Shown piece after piece: positions 14,569 to 22,452 of a stretch of 32,122 nucleotides of DNA; the stretch's first letter is position 1, and each line of letters starts with the position of its first letter. The translations under genes were made by a program, and so were the position numbers. The notes below the pieces were generated by a model that worked only from the letters and a program-made list of their open reading frames with translations, made no database searches and had not been told where the DNA came from. This DNA comes from Pseudomonadota bacterium. GTDB taxonomy: Bacteria > Myxococcota_A > UBA796 > GCA-2862545. The stretch lies in the NCBI GenBank assembly GCA_002862545.1, contig PKDJ01000041.1:1-32122 (forward strand), read 5' to 3'.

Positions 14569-16992
14569 GTGCGCTACCTCGCGCTCTGGCTGTGCGTTGC
14601 CTGGATGCTGACGGTCGGTCCTGCAGCAAGAGCAGAGCCGGACGGAATCGACGCCGAGTCACAGGAAGACGTCCAGGATCCCCGGAGGCTGCAGGGGCTG
14701 GCCGAGCGTGCCTTGGAGGCGGGCGACGTCGAGCGGTCCCGCGAGCTGTACCGGGCGATGTTCCAGCGCCAAGAAGTGGTTCGCTACCTGGGCTATCGGA
14801 AGCTGCTCGAGGACGCGCTGGTGGCCGAGCGCGTGGGCGACACCGAGGGGGCCGCCACCCTCTACCGTCAGAGCTTCGACGATGACGTCCACCGAACGAT
14901 TCAGGTGCTGCGCATCATCTCCGAACATCCGCACCGCGATCTGCTCGTTCGTGAGGCGTACGACCGGGTTCGTGGCTTGGTGGACGCTGTCAAGACCGGC
15001 GAGCGTGCCCAGATCTACACCACCTCCAAGGGCGCTCCACGGTTCTTGACCGAGTACTCGACGGACGAGGTACTGGAGCTCGCCAGGGCCGGAAAGACCG
15101 TCCGGTACTGCTATGTCGAGACGCTGGACCTCCGCGGGAGGCAGGCGGACCTCCCCGAGCGGGTCAACCTCGACCGGTGTGTTGTCGGGGGGATCATCGC
15201 GCCGGACCTCGAGCTCGGCCAGCTCATCTTCAAGGGGATCGCCCTCGGTGACGTGAACATCGGAAAGACCTGGGAGGGGGCGAAGAACAAGTCGAAGACC
15301 ATTCCGCCGTCGACCGCGCAGGACCTCATGTTCCGGGACGCCATCTTCGTCGGGAGAGCGAACTTTTCAGGTGTGACGGTTCATGGGGACGGGCGTGCGT
15401 ACTTCCCCATGGCCGTGTTCGAGGGTGAGGCCGACTTCAAGGGAGCCGAGTTCTGGGGTGCGACGGAGTTTCGCTTCGCCTCGTTCGGAGCCGGAGCCAA
15501 CTTCAAGCACCTCCGCCTGCACGCGCCTGTGTACTTTGGTGGGGGGCGCTATCGCGCCGACACGGTCTTCACGGGCGTCTACTCGGAGCGGGACGTCTAC
15601 TTCAACAGCGTCACGTTCGAGAGGACGGTCTCGTTCGACCTCTGCGAGTTCCAGCGTGGGGCGACCTTCGAGGATGCCCAGTTCGCGGGCGAGGCGAACT
15701 TCGGGAGTACCCGAGTCGCTGAGAACCTCAACCTCAGTCGTGCCGTCTTTCGCGACGAGGTCAACGTAAAGGACGTCGAGGTCGGCGAGCTTGATGCCTT
15801 CGGCACGCACTTCCAGCGGGACGCCTGGTTCACGGACGCGACCATCGAGGGACGCACGCGGTTCAGCCTCGACGAGGTCACGCGGCATGCCATTCAGCAG
15901 GAGATCGACGCACTGCTGCCCCTGTATCGGCACTACCAGGGTGACGAAGACGCAGACGAGCCGCTGACGGACCAGTCTTCATATGGCGTCGTCGCGATGA
16001 ACGATCTGACTGCGAAGATCGACGGGGACATCTCCTTCGCGAACACGGTCTTCGGCGGGTACACGGTCTTCGAGGGGGTCGTCTTCGGACGAGAGCCTGG
16101 CGGCGTCGCGAGCTTCTTCAACTCGCAGTTCTTGGGCGAGACGCACTTCGAGCGAACGCTCTGGCGCAACCAGGCCGACTTCACGACGATCTTCGGTAAC
16201 GAGGTCGCCTTCAACAACGCGACCTTCCAGCACTCGCTGATCCTCGACGACGCGAACGTGACCGGGCGGGTCACGCTGACGGACGCGGTCTTCGATGGCG
16301 CCTCGAACATCAGCTTCTACGCCGCAGAACTGCGGGCATTTCAGATCGGTCCCGCGCAGGTGCTGCGCGATGACGGAAGCCAGCGACTGTTCTACCTCAG
16401 CTGCACTGAAGATGGGCCCGATCGGTCTGATGTGAGAATAGAGCGGATCATTCGGGGAGAAGAGGTCGCAGACGACGAGCTTCGACAGGTCTGCTACGAC
16501 TTCGTCATCGACGAGCTGATCGCGCTCAAGGATTCCTACGGCGATCGTGCGATGACGGCCGACGAGGACGACGCCTACTGGTGGACCCGGCACATGCAGG
16601 CGATGTTTGCCTGGGAGTTCGGAACGCCGCTGCTACAGGTGCGCACGCTGGTCGTGGACTTCCTGCTCTTCGAGCTGTGCTTCGGCTGGGGAGTGCGACT
16701 CGGCAACCTCGCGGTCGCGGTGGTCGTTGTGACGGTGCTGTTCGCGGTGCTGTATCGACTGCTGTGCCCAAACACGGTGCTCACCTACGACGGCACGGAC
16801 ATCTGCGTGCGAGACGTCGGCTTCGTGGGGCTCTGCTACGTCTCGCTACAGTGCCTGCTCGCCATCAACACGGGCTGGGACTTCGGGGACGATGACCACA
16901 CCTTTCGGTTGCTCAACACGATCGAGACCCTGGTCGGCTTCATCATCCTGACGTTCTTCGTCGGTGCCTACACGCGGATGATTTTGGCCTGA
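14569..16992 (+). CDS. Pentapeptide-repeat protein with C-terminal ion-channel module
   Basis: An 807-residue protein. It starts with a signal-peptide-like segment (about 1-22, cut after AARA), then an alpha-helical repeat region with TPR-like character (about 30-130). Residues about 215-600 are a long pentapeptide-type beta-helix with A-D/N-F spacing (EGEADF, GAEF, GANF, GATF, GEANF, NQADF). The C-terminus has a hydrophobic helix at about 711-733, a pore-helix-like stretch ending in NTGWDFG (767-773), and a last helix at 788-806, like two-helix potassium-channel modules (Ion_trans_2). The filter lacks the classical TVGYG. Fusions of pentapeptide repeats to this channel module are known, but usually with cytoplasmic repeats; here an export signal precedes them. 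Its function as a channel is inferred. Divergent from an exported protein of unknown function. Confidence 0.85.
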   Translation: MRYLALWLCVAWMLTVGPAARAEPDGIDAESQEDVQDPRRLQGLAERALEAGDVERSRELYRAMFQRQEVVRYLGYRKLLEDALVAERVGDTEGAATLYRQSFDDDVHRTIQVLRIISEHPHRDLLVREAYDRVRGLVDAVKTGERAQIYTTSKGAPRFLTEYSTDEVLELARAGKTVRYCYVETLDLRGRQADLPERVNLDRCVVGGIIAPDLELGQLIFKGIALGDVNIGKTWEGAKNKSKTIPPSTAQDLMFRDAIFVGRANFSGVTVHGDGRAYFPMAVFEGEADFKGAEFWGATEFRFASFGAGANFKHLRLHAPVYFGGGRYRADTVFTGVYSERDVYFNSVTFERTVSFDLCEFQRGATFEDAQFAGEANFGSTRVAENLNLSRAVFRDEVNVKDVEVGELDAFGTHFQRDAWFTDATIEGRTRFSLDEVTRHAIQQEIDALLPLYRHYQGDEDADEPLTDQSSYGVVAMNDLTAKIDGDISFANTVFGGYTVFEGVVFGREPGGVASFFNSQFLGETHFERTLWRNQADFTTIFGNEVAFNNATFQHSLILDDANVTGRVTLTDAVFDGASNISFYAAELRAFQIGPAQVLRDDGSQRLFYLSCTEDGPDRSDVRIERIIRGEEVADDELRQVCYDFVIDELIALKDSYGDRAMTADEDDAYWWTRHMQAMFAWEFGTPLLQVRTLVVDFLLFELCFGWGVRLGNLAVAVVVVTVLFAVLYRLLCPNTVLTYDGTDICVRDVGFVGLCYVSLQCLLAINTGWDFGDDDHTFRLLNTIETLVGFIILTFFVGAYTRMILA

Positions 16993-17057
16993 CGCCCGGC
17001 GTGCTGCCAGCTGTCGCTTCCTGTCGCCGAGCGCGCGTTGATTGTCCGAATCCGGCC

Positions 17058-17360
17058 TCACTCGTCGGTGCTCTCGGCCTCCATGCGGTTGGTGTTGGAG
17101 CGCTTGGCCTTGCCTCCCTTGGCGGGCTCGGTGGCGGCGGGTGCAGCGGTCTCTTGCTCCGCCTTCTGAGCCTCGCACGCTGTCTTTTCCTCTCCTTCGA
17201 GCGTGGAGCAGTCGGGCTCCTCAGCGGCCTCTTCTGCGGACTCCTCCGTGGCTTCTTCCGTGGTCGCCTCGTCCGTGGCCTCGGCCGGCTCGGGGTCTGC
17301 AGCATGGGCGGTCGCCGAGAGGGCGAGGAGCAGCAGGGATGCGCTGGTGATGGTCTTCAT
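17058..17360 (-). CDS. Small acidic secreted protein, low complexity
   Basis: A 100-residue protein with a clean signal peptide (about 1-20, ending ATAHA). The mature part is dominated by Glu, Ala and Thr, with two cysteines about ten residues apart (PDCSTLEGEEKTACEA) that could form a disulfide, and a basic patch near the C-terminus (GGKAKRSN). GGAGA five bases upstream supports ATG 17360, and a good sigma70-type promoter lies just before it. No family is recognised. The composition suggests a disordered periplasmic or surface protein. Confidence 0.8.
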   Translation of the reverse strand: MKTITSASLLLLALSATAHAADPEPAEATDEATTEEATEESAEEAAEEPDCSTLEGEEKTACEAQKAEQETAAPAATEPAKGGKAKRSNTNRMEAESTDE

Positions 17361-17393
17361 GCGGTCTCCGAAGGCCCCGAGTGGGCTCGGTGC

Positions 17394-17422
17394 AGGGTAG
17401 AGCGTCCATCTGTGTCGGTCAA
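17394..17422 (-). promoter_or_regulatory. Sigma70-like promoter for the small acidic secreted protein
   Basis: On the minus strand, -35 TTGACC (17422-17417) and -10 TACCCT (17399-17394) are separated by exactly 17 bases. The predicted start near 17387 leaves a short leader of about 26 bases containing the Shine-Dalgarno. Confidence 0.55.
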
Positions 17423-17571
17423 TCGCTCATCTCGACCACCATGAGCAGGGCGGCAGGTGAATCCTGATGCAACATAGAGGGTGAGTCTTGACGGTGAAGG
17501 AGAGATGTCGGGAAGAAGGAACGATTGGCCGACGAGCTGAAAACCGGTCAGAATGCAAGAACGGAGGTCTC

Positions 17572-18603
17572 ATGATCCTCGGGATCGCAGCAGCACTGTT
17601 CACGGCAGACCCGGCCCTCGCGCAGGACCCGGGCGACTTCACGATTCAGCCCGAGATTTTGCTGGCCAGTGCGGGTGGCTATCGCTCGAATGGTGTGGGC
17701 GCGCCGAGCGTGGTCTGGGATCCAGACCAGAGCCGCTATCTGATGGTCTTCGAGGTTCGGCTCCCCGACGTGGCCGCTGAGTGCCCGGCTGGCAAGTGGG
17801 GGCTCGGACTCGCGACGTCCACCGACGGACTGAACTGGTTCCCGGGGCCGACCGCATTGTTCGAGCCCGCAGCCGGGTCCTTCTACAGCTGCGTGGCTGC
17901 CCATCCAACGGCGGTCTACGACAACACGGACCGTGCGCTCTACGTCTTCTTCAAGTCGGAGCAGGGCACCGATGCCTGCGACGTGACGACTCCCTCGTGG
18001 GGATGCACGCGCTACACCGGCGTCGGCCGCCTGCGGGTCGGGTTCGACGATGTCGGCAACCCGACGCGGCTGACGGTTCGAAGCACGCCCGTCGTCGACA
18101 TCGACATCGACATGGGCTTCCCGAAGTTCGTCAACCAGGGCAGCACCAAGTACATCCTCCTGAGCCGTCGTCCCGACGTCTTCGTGGCGAGCTCGCCGGT
18201 CTTCAGCGACTTCTCGCTCGACCCCGACCCGGTGATCACGCCCGGTCTCGTCAGCTGGGGCCAGGACGAGATGTTCAACCCCTCGGTGGTCTGCCAGGAC
18301 TCCATCAGCTTCCCGCTGGCGAGCTACCCTGGTGGGCGTAACCTCGATGGATTCAGCATCCTCAGCGCCGGCTGGGGCAAGGCCCTCGCGAGCACTCCCG
18401 CTTCGTGGTTCCTCGGGGCGTCGCCTTACTTCGAGTGGTCAGACGACGACCAGTGGCGACACTGGGAGGTCGCGCGCCTCTCGACCGGAGAGTACCTCGT
18501 ATACTTCTCCGAGAAGGATGCCTCCGGCAACCCGCGCATTCGTCTGGCGACCACCACGCCGAGCTGGGCGGGTATCGACATTGCCGGCAAGTCCTGCCCC
18601 TGA
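17572..18603 (+). CDS. Secreted five-bladed beta-propeller protein (GH43/GH32-like fold)
   Basis: A 343-residue protein. ATG 17572 is chosen over an upstream TTG (17488) because GGAGGT (17563-17568) sits three bases before it and a signal peptide starts there (cleavage near ALAQ). Repeated motifs fit the blades of glycosidase propellers: GAPSVVWDPDQSRYLMVFE, GLGLATSTDGLNW, AHPTAVYDNTDRALYVFF, and later GEYLVYFSEKD and RIRLATTT. Families with this fold (GH43, GH32, GH68, GH130) cleave or transfer sugars, but I cannot confirm a complete catalytic acid triad, so it may be a non-enzymatic or sugar-binding relative. Five or so cysteines fit an extracytoplasmic protein. It is convergent with the Nfu gene 22 bases away. 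Confidence 0.75.
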   Translation: MILGIAAALFTADPALAQDPGDFTIQPEILLASAGGYRSNGVGAPSVVWDPDQSRYLMVFEVRLPDVAAECPAGKWGLGLATSTDGLNWFPGPTALFEPAAGSFYSCVAAHPTAVYDNTDRALYVFFKSEQGTDACDVTTPSWGCTRYTGVGRLRVGFDDVGNPTRLTVRSTPVVDIDIDMGFPKFVNQGSTKYILLSRRPDVFVASSPVFSDFSLDPDPVITPGLVSWGQDEMFNPSVVCQDSISFPLASYPGGRNLDGFSILSAGWGKALASTPASWFLGASPYFEWSDDDQWRHWEVARLSTGEYLVYFSEKDASGNPRIRLATTTPSWAGIDIAGKSCP

Positions 18604-18625
18604 CTGACTCACGCGGGGGGCAAGG

Positions 18626-19471
18626 TCAGACCTGCTCGACCCGCTTGATGTCGTCTGGGAAGGCCTCCCGCAGCGCCCGCTCCACGCCGAGCTTGAGCGT
18701 GGCGGTGGATGCAGGGCAGGTGCGACAGGCGCCCTCCATGGCGACCTGAACGACCCCATCGGTGATGCCGAGCAGTCTGAGGTCACCACCATCCCTGTGG
18801 ATTCCGGGGAGTATGCGCTCCTCGAGGACCTCCATGACGGCCTGCTCGAGAGGATCTTGGCGAGCGGCAGCCTCCGCACCCGTCAGTGCCTTGCCGCAGA
18901 GCAAGAAGTGTTGGCGCAGGGCTTGGTCGACGCCTCGGTCGATGGCAGGCCAGGGATGATCGGGCTCGCGCTCCACCGTGATGGTGTTGTCGCGCAGGAG
19001 GACCGAGCGTACGCCCTCGGTCTCCAGCAAGCGGCTCGGTAGATGGGGGAGCTGGGACTGACCGGCGGAGAAGAACCGCGGCGCGCCGACGGCCAGCTGT
19101 CGAGTGCACAGGTAGAGCCGACCGTTCGGGTTGGGGGTCTCGCGCGCACGAACCTCGAGCGCGAGGACGACCTGCCATCCTCCCTGGGTGTGGTCGAGCA
19201 AAAGGCCGCTGAGGTGCTCTAGGTCAGCGTTGCCCATGGTCACCGGCCCGTCGATCTCGGGCGGCGGAGGACCCTGCAGCTCACCCTCGGCGACCTGAAC
19301 GATGCGTCCACGATCGGTGAGGGCGGTCTGCACGTGAATCCCGTGACCGTCGGGGAGCGAGGCGAGGTGAGCCCGAGCGCTCTCGGTCAGGGCGACAGGG
19401 GTGTCAGCGGGTGTGACGGTGAGGGCATGCTGCATGCCCAGCGCGCTTCGGAGCGTGTCGAGGAGTCCCAT
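18626..19471 (-). CDS. Nfu-type Fe-S cluster carrier, three-domain form
   Basis: A 281-residue protein. The N-terminal region (about 15-110) resembles an A-type (IscA/HesB-like) domain without the conserved cysteines, as in the degenerate A-type domain of NfuA. The middle (about 112-185) matches the Nfu N-terminal domain, with TPNPNGRLYL, FFSAG, LLETEGVRSVLLRDNTITV. The C-terminal NifU domain has CxxC at Cys249/Cys252 (GACRTCPAS) and GGDLRLLGI. The CxxC from two monomers normally holds a [4Fe-4S] cluster for delivery to target enzymes. ATG 19471 follows GGAG closely. Divergent from the phosphatase gene (60 bases). Confidence 0.9.
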   Translation of the reverse strand: MGLLDTLRSALGMQHALTVTPADTPVALTESARAHLASLPDGHGIHVQTALTDRGRIVQVAEGELQGPPPPEIDGPVTMGNADLEHLSGLLLDHTQGGWQVVLALEVRARETPNPNGRLYLCTRQLAVGAPRFFSAGQSQLPHLPSRLLETEGVRSVLLRDNTITVEREPDHPWPAIDRGVDQALRQHFLLCGKALTGAEAAARQDPLEQAVMEVLEERILPGIHRDGGDLRLLGITDGVVQVAMEGACRTCPASTATLKLGVERALREAFPDDIKRVEQV

Positions 19472-19531
19472 GCGCTCCGGTATCCTCCGAACGCAGAGCG
19501 GGCTCCCGGCATAGGTGGCTGACGGGGACCG

Positions 19532-20017
19532 ATGAGCCGACCGATCCGCGTGCTGTTTGTCTGTCTCGGCAACATCTGTCGAAGTCCGCTCGCTGAGGGG
19601 CTCTGCATCGGTTCGGTCGAGCGCCGAGGCCTCGAAGGACGCTTCGAGATCGCCTCTGCGGGCACGGCTGCGTACCATGCAGGCGAGCTGGCCGACCCCA
19701 GGACGAGAGAGATCCTGGAGCAGCGTGGGATTCAGCTGCGTAGTCGGGCTCGCAGGATCACACCGACGGACTTCGTCTACTTTGACCACGTGCTGGCGAT
19801 GGACGAGTCGAACCTGCGGTCGCTCCTCGCTCAGTGTCCGGAAGACCATCGCTACAAGCTTCGAAAGGTTCTGGCGCTGTCGAGCGGGGGGGACGTGGTC
19901 GACCCCTACTACGGCGGGCCTGCGGGCTTTGAACGCAATGCTGCGCAGCTCGAGGTGGCCCTCGAGGCATGGATCGCGCACTGGCTCACCGACCGCCGCG
20001 ACTCCGACCACGCTTGA
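19532..20017 (+). CDS. Low-molecular-weight protein tyrosine phosphatase
   Basis: A 161-residue protein matching the family's usual length. The P-loop CLGNICRS has catalytic Cys11 and Arg17, followed by PLAEG. AGT (residues 43-45) and the general-acid loop DPYYGG near 124 complete the active site. It dephosphorylates phosphotyrosine or phosphoarginine, or small phosphates. Its last 32 bases overlap the 3' end of the convergent RelA/SpoT-like gene. Confidence 0.96.
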   Translation: MSRPIRVLFVCLGNICRSPLAEGLCIGSVERRGLEGRFEIASAGTAAYHAGELADPRTREILEQRGIQLRSRARRITPTDFVYFDHVLAMDESNLRSLLAQCPEDHRYKLRKVLALSSGGDVVDPYYGGPAGFERNAAQLEVALEAWIAHWLTDRRDSDHA

Positions 20018-21062
20018 GGCGGCGCTCTACACGCCGCTCTTGCCTGGCCTTGTACAGATGATGCGCGTTCTCGCCCTCTTCGTTCAGGCGCGCGGTCTCT
20101 GCGTCGACGAGCTGGAACTCGACCATCACGAACACCGTGCGCCCCAGCTCGAACGACAGCGGGCCGAGCGCCGACCCCGGGACTCGAACGGGATAGTCGA
20201 CGATGAAGTTGATCATTCGGTAGCTTGCGCCAGAGAACTCGTTCTTTCCCTGATCGTGTAGCTCGGGCAGGCTCAGCGCCTGTGCCGACTCCCGGTCGTC
20301 GTCGGTCAGGAAGTCGAGCAGCGACTCGGGCTCGAGCAGGTTGTTGTGGCTCTGGCCAGGGATCACGTAGTTGAACGGAAAGACGTGGCGCGTCATCCAG
20401 GTGAGGGTGGGGGCGATGTCCTCTGGAGTCGCCACCACGATGCGAAAGCGCAGCTTGTCGAAGATCGTGGCCGCGATGTTCTCGGCCTTGGCGAGCAGCT
20501 TGGTGATCACGCTGCTTCTGGACTTCCGGTTTCCGTAGAAGCTGACGATCGGCAGGCCTGCGGCCTGCATGTCGCGCGCCGAGCGGAGGATCTCGCCATA
20601 GGCGAGCTCGACGTACTGCACCTCGGAGATCGGGGTTCGGAACTTCAGGTCGGCCGCCTCCATGTGATGGATGACGTGCATCAGCTTCAGGATGACGCAG
20701 GAGAGGATCTGGGTGCGCCTGAAGCCGCCCGACTGGGACGCCCACATGAAGAGAGAGCGTACGTCCGAGGGGTTTCGTAGCTCTCGGGGGAAGGTGAGCC
20801 CGAGGTGCTCCTCGAGGTAGGAGACAGCCTCGTTGAACACGTACCGGAGGCGTAGGCGGTCCTCGTCGGAGCTCGGGTCGAGCAGGAGCCGGGCGAGGAA
20901 GCGGTCGACCTCGTCGAAGTTCTGGAATGCCAAGCGCTGCCAGTCGACCACCGAGGTGCCGGAGAGCAGCAGCCTGACGCTCTCGACATCCTGGAGTCGA
21001 ATGTCGAGCGCGTGCAGCGTGGTGTCGAGGGAGCTGTCAATCTCGAGGATGTCGCGTCGCAT
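19986..21062 (-). CDS. RelA/SpoT-like (alarmone synthetase fold) protein with novel N-terminal domain
   Basis: A 358-residue protein. Residues 175-345 carry the spaced signature of RelA/SpoT synthetase domains. KxxxSxxxK is Lys180, Ser184, Lys188. IFDKLRFRIVV with Arg207 is followed by Asp215 (PED), matching the catalytic Asp. Tyr281 (GASYRMIN) matches the stacking Tyr. Glu315-x-Gln317 matches the catalytic ExQ, and E-x-G-x-x-A-H-x-x-Y-K at 329-339 matches the conserved C-terminal helix. There is no HD hydrolase, TGS or ACT domain. The N-terminal 170 residues are mostly helical and unfamiliar. It may belong to a hypothetical family I recall as TIGR04552 in Myxococcota (unverified). ATG 21062 is chosen as the first Met of a helical start; the Shine-Dalgarno is weak. 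Product chemistry is inferred: (p)ppGpp, pppApp or a protein/RNA target. Confidence 0.8.
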   Translation of the reverse strand: MRRDILEIDSSLDTTLHALDIRLQDVESVRLLLSGTSVVDWQRLAFQNFDEVDRFLARLLLDPSSDEDRLRLRYVFNEAVSYLEEHLGLTFPRELRNPSDVRSLFMWASQSGGFRRTQILSCVILKLMHVIHHMEAADLKFRTPISEVQYVELAYGEILRSARDMQAAGLPIVSFYGNRKSRSSVITKLLAKAENIAATIFDKLRFRIVVATPEDIAPTLTWMTRHVFPFNYVIPGQSHNNLLEPESLLDFLTDDDRESAQALSLPELHDQGKNEFSGASYRMINFIVDYPVRVPGSALGPLSFELGRTVFVMVEFQLVDAETARLNEEGENAHHLYKARQERRVERRLKRGRSRGGR

Positions 21063-21088
21063 GCGCTCGACTCTATGCGAGAGGCGGG

Positions 21089-22318
21089 TCAGTCGCGACG
21101 ACGCCGGAGCAGACCGAGCCCGAGGACCAGAGCAAGGGTGCCGAGCGGTGCATCGGCTCCGTGGCTGCACCCAACCGGTCCGCCGCCGCGGAGCATGAAC
21201 TCGTCGTCGCAGAGGTCGCCGAAGCCGTCGCCGTCCTCGTCGAGCTGCTCGGGGTTCTCGAAGAACGGGCAGTTGTCACAGAGGTCGCCGATGCCGTCGA
21301 GATCCTTGTCGGACTGGTCGGGATTGGAGAGCTCCGGGCAGTTGTCGCACACGTCGCCGAAGCCGTCGGGGAAGCCGTCCTCGTCTTCGTCAACGTCTGC
21401 CTGATCCGGGTTGAACACGTCGATGCAGTTGTCGCAGACGTTGCCGAGCTGGTCCTGGTCGTTGTCGTCCTGACCGGCGTTGGGGATCGTCTGGCAGTTG
21501 TCGCACTCGTCACCGACGCCATCCGTGTCGGCATCGGCCTGGGTCGGGTTGAAGGTGTCGGGGCAGATGTCGCAGACATCCCCGATGCCGTCAGCGTCGA
21601 CATCTTCCTGCGTCGGGTTGAAGCGCAGGAAGCAGTTGTCGCAGAGGTCGTTGCGACCGTCGGCGTCGCTGTCCTCCTGCCCCGGGTCGAAGTCGAAGGG
21701 ACAGGGATCGCAGGCGTCCCCGACGAAGTCCTCGTCAACGTCTCCCTGGCCGCGGTTGAACACGTCAGCGCAGTTGTCGCAGGCATCTCCGAAGCCATCA
21801 CCGTCTGAGTCGAGCTGCGCGGGGTCGTAGTCGAAGGGGCACAGGTCGCACTCATCGCCGATTCCGTCGTAGTCGAAGTCGGTCTGGAGTGGGTTGGGAA
21901 TGGTGAGGCAGTTGTCACACAGGTCGCCCACGTCGTCGCAGTCGACATCAGCCTGGTCGAGGTTCCAGTTCTCCGGGCAGTTGTCGCAGGAGAGGATGAA
22001 CACACGCTCGGGGAACTTGGCATCGGGCGGGACGGGCAGCTGGCCATCGGAGAGGCCGTCGCCGTCGATGTCATAGGTCGCCGGATCTACGAAGTAGTCG
22101 CACCCGAACGAGTGGTAGTCGTAGTAGTAGTCGGCGTTCGAGAAGGGCAGCCCGGTGTAGTCATCGACGTTCTCCAGACAGGTGGGGTCGGAGATATTGA
22201 CCGCCGCCTCGTCGCGAACGTCGATGGTGTTGCAGTTTAAGTCCTGGTTGATGGTGGTGTTCACGCAGGCCACGCCGCCGGCGGTCGCGGCTTGGAGCGT
22301 GAGGAACAGCATCAGCAT
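21089..22318 (-). CDS. Secreted thrombospondin-type-3 repeat protein with MYXO-CTERM-like tail
   Basis: A 409-residue protein. A signal peptide (about 1-14) precedes a Cys-containing N-terminal region (15-110, Tyr/Asp-rich). Eleven TSP3 units (112-370) follow, then [14 protein letters not shown], a hydrophobic helix and RRRR at the end. The tail matches the MYXO-CTERM sorting pattern, in which a Cys motif plus helix is processed and the protein becomes surface-anchored. The repeats bind calcium in known proteins. ATG 22318 has a poor Shine-Dalgarno but an extended -10 lies 67 bases upstream. It ends 26 bases before the RelA/SpoT-like gene, on the same strand, so they may be co-transcribed. 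Confidence 0.92.
   Translation of the reverse strand: MLMLFLTLQAATAGGVACVNTTINQDLNCNTIDVRDEAAVNISDPTCLENVDDYTGLPFSNADYYYDYHSFGCDYFVDPATYDIDGDGLSDGQLPVPPDAKFPERVFILSCDNCPENWNLDQADVDCDDVGDLCDNCLTIPNPLQTDFDYDGIGDECDLCPFDYDPAQLDSDGDGFGDACDNCADVFNRGQGDVDEDFVGDACDPCPFDFDPGQEDSDADGRNDLCDNCFLRFNPTQEDVDADGIGDVCDICPDTFNPTQADADTDGVGDECDNCQTIPNAGQDDNDQDQLGNVCDNCIDVFNPDQADVDEDEDGFPDGFGDVCDNCPELSNPDQSDKDLDGIGDLCDNCPFFENPEQLDEDGDGFGDLCDDEFMLRGGGPVGCSHGADAPLGTLALVLGLGLLRRRRD
21209..21985 (-). repeat. Eleven tandem TSP3 units, Cys-containing type
   Basis: Units of about 23 residues follow the pattern D-N-C-P...N-P-x-Q-x-D-x-D-x-D-G-x-G-D-x-C. One unit is lengthened by six residues with an extra DEDGFPDG. Each unit has a pair of Cys and a run of Asp positioned to bind calcium. 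Confidence 0.9.
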
Positions 22319-22384
22319 GAAGGCTTCCGGGGCAGAGAGGGTGCACAGCTGGCTCGTGTCCGAGGGCGCACACCGTGGGCGCGC

Positions 22385-22393
22385 ACTATAGCA
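22385..22393 (-). promoter_or_regulatory. Extended -10 promoter for the TSP3/MYXO-CTERM gene
   Basis: The minus strand reads TGCTATAGT, an extended -10 with 5 of 6 consensus bases and no clear -35. The predicted start is near 22378, leaving about a 60-base leader. It shares the TGCTAT core with the leaderless sulfatase promoter. Confidence 0.5.
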
Positions 22394-22443
22394 CTCCCGC
22401 AGGACCGGACGAGCGTCACAACCGACGTCACGAGCAGCGCAGC

Positions 22444-22449
22444 GGAGGA
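22444..22449 (+). promoter_or_regulatory. Shine-Dalgarno deciding rsgA start
   Basis: GGAGGA lies three bases before GTG 22453. The longer in-frame GTG (22375) has no such site and falls next to the promoter of the divergent gene. Confidence 0.6.
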
Positions 22450-22452
22450 CTT

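Noticed and set aside
16993-17057. Rho-independent terminator between the channel gene and the small secreted protein gene
   Set aside because: I found no stable GC stem followed by a T-run in this or the other convergent gaps.
17488-17571. TTG start extending the propeller protein, or TTGACG at 17488 as a -35
   Set aside because: ATG 17572 has a strong Shine-Dalgarno and starts a signal peptide; no acceptable -10 lies 16-18 bases after TTGACG.
21161-21808. 215-codon plus-strand frame
   Set aside because: It is the reverse complement of TSP3 repeat coding and only mirrors that repeat pattern.
21209-21985. Regularly spaced repeats resembling a CRISPR-like array
   Set aside because: The periodicity (about 69 bases) matches the 23-residue TSP3 protein unit and the repeats diverge as codons do; there are no constant repeats with unique spacers.
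22375-22452. GTG 22375 as the rsgA start
   Set aside because: It has no Shine-Dalgarno, lies beside the divergent gene's promoter, and adds a non-conserved stretch; GTG 22453 follows GGAGGA.
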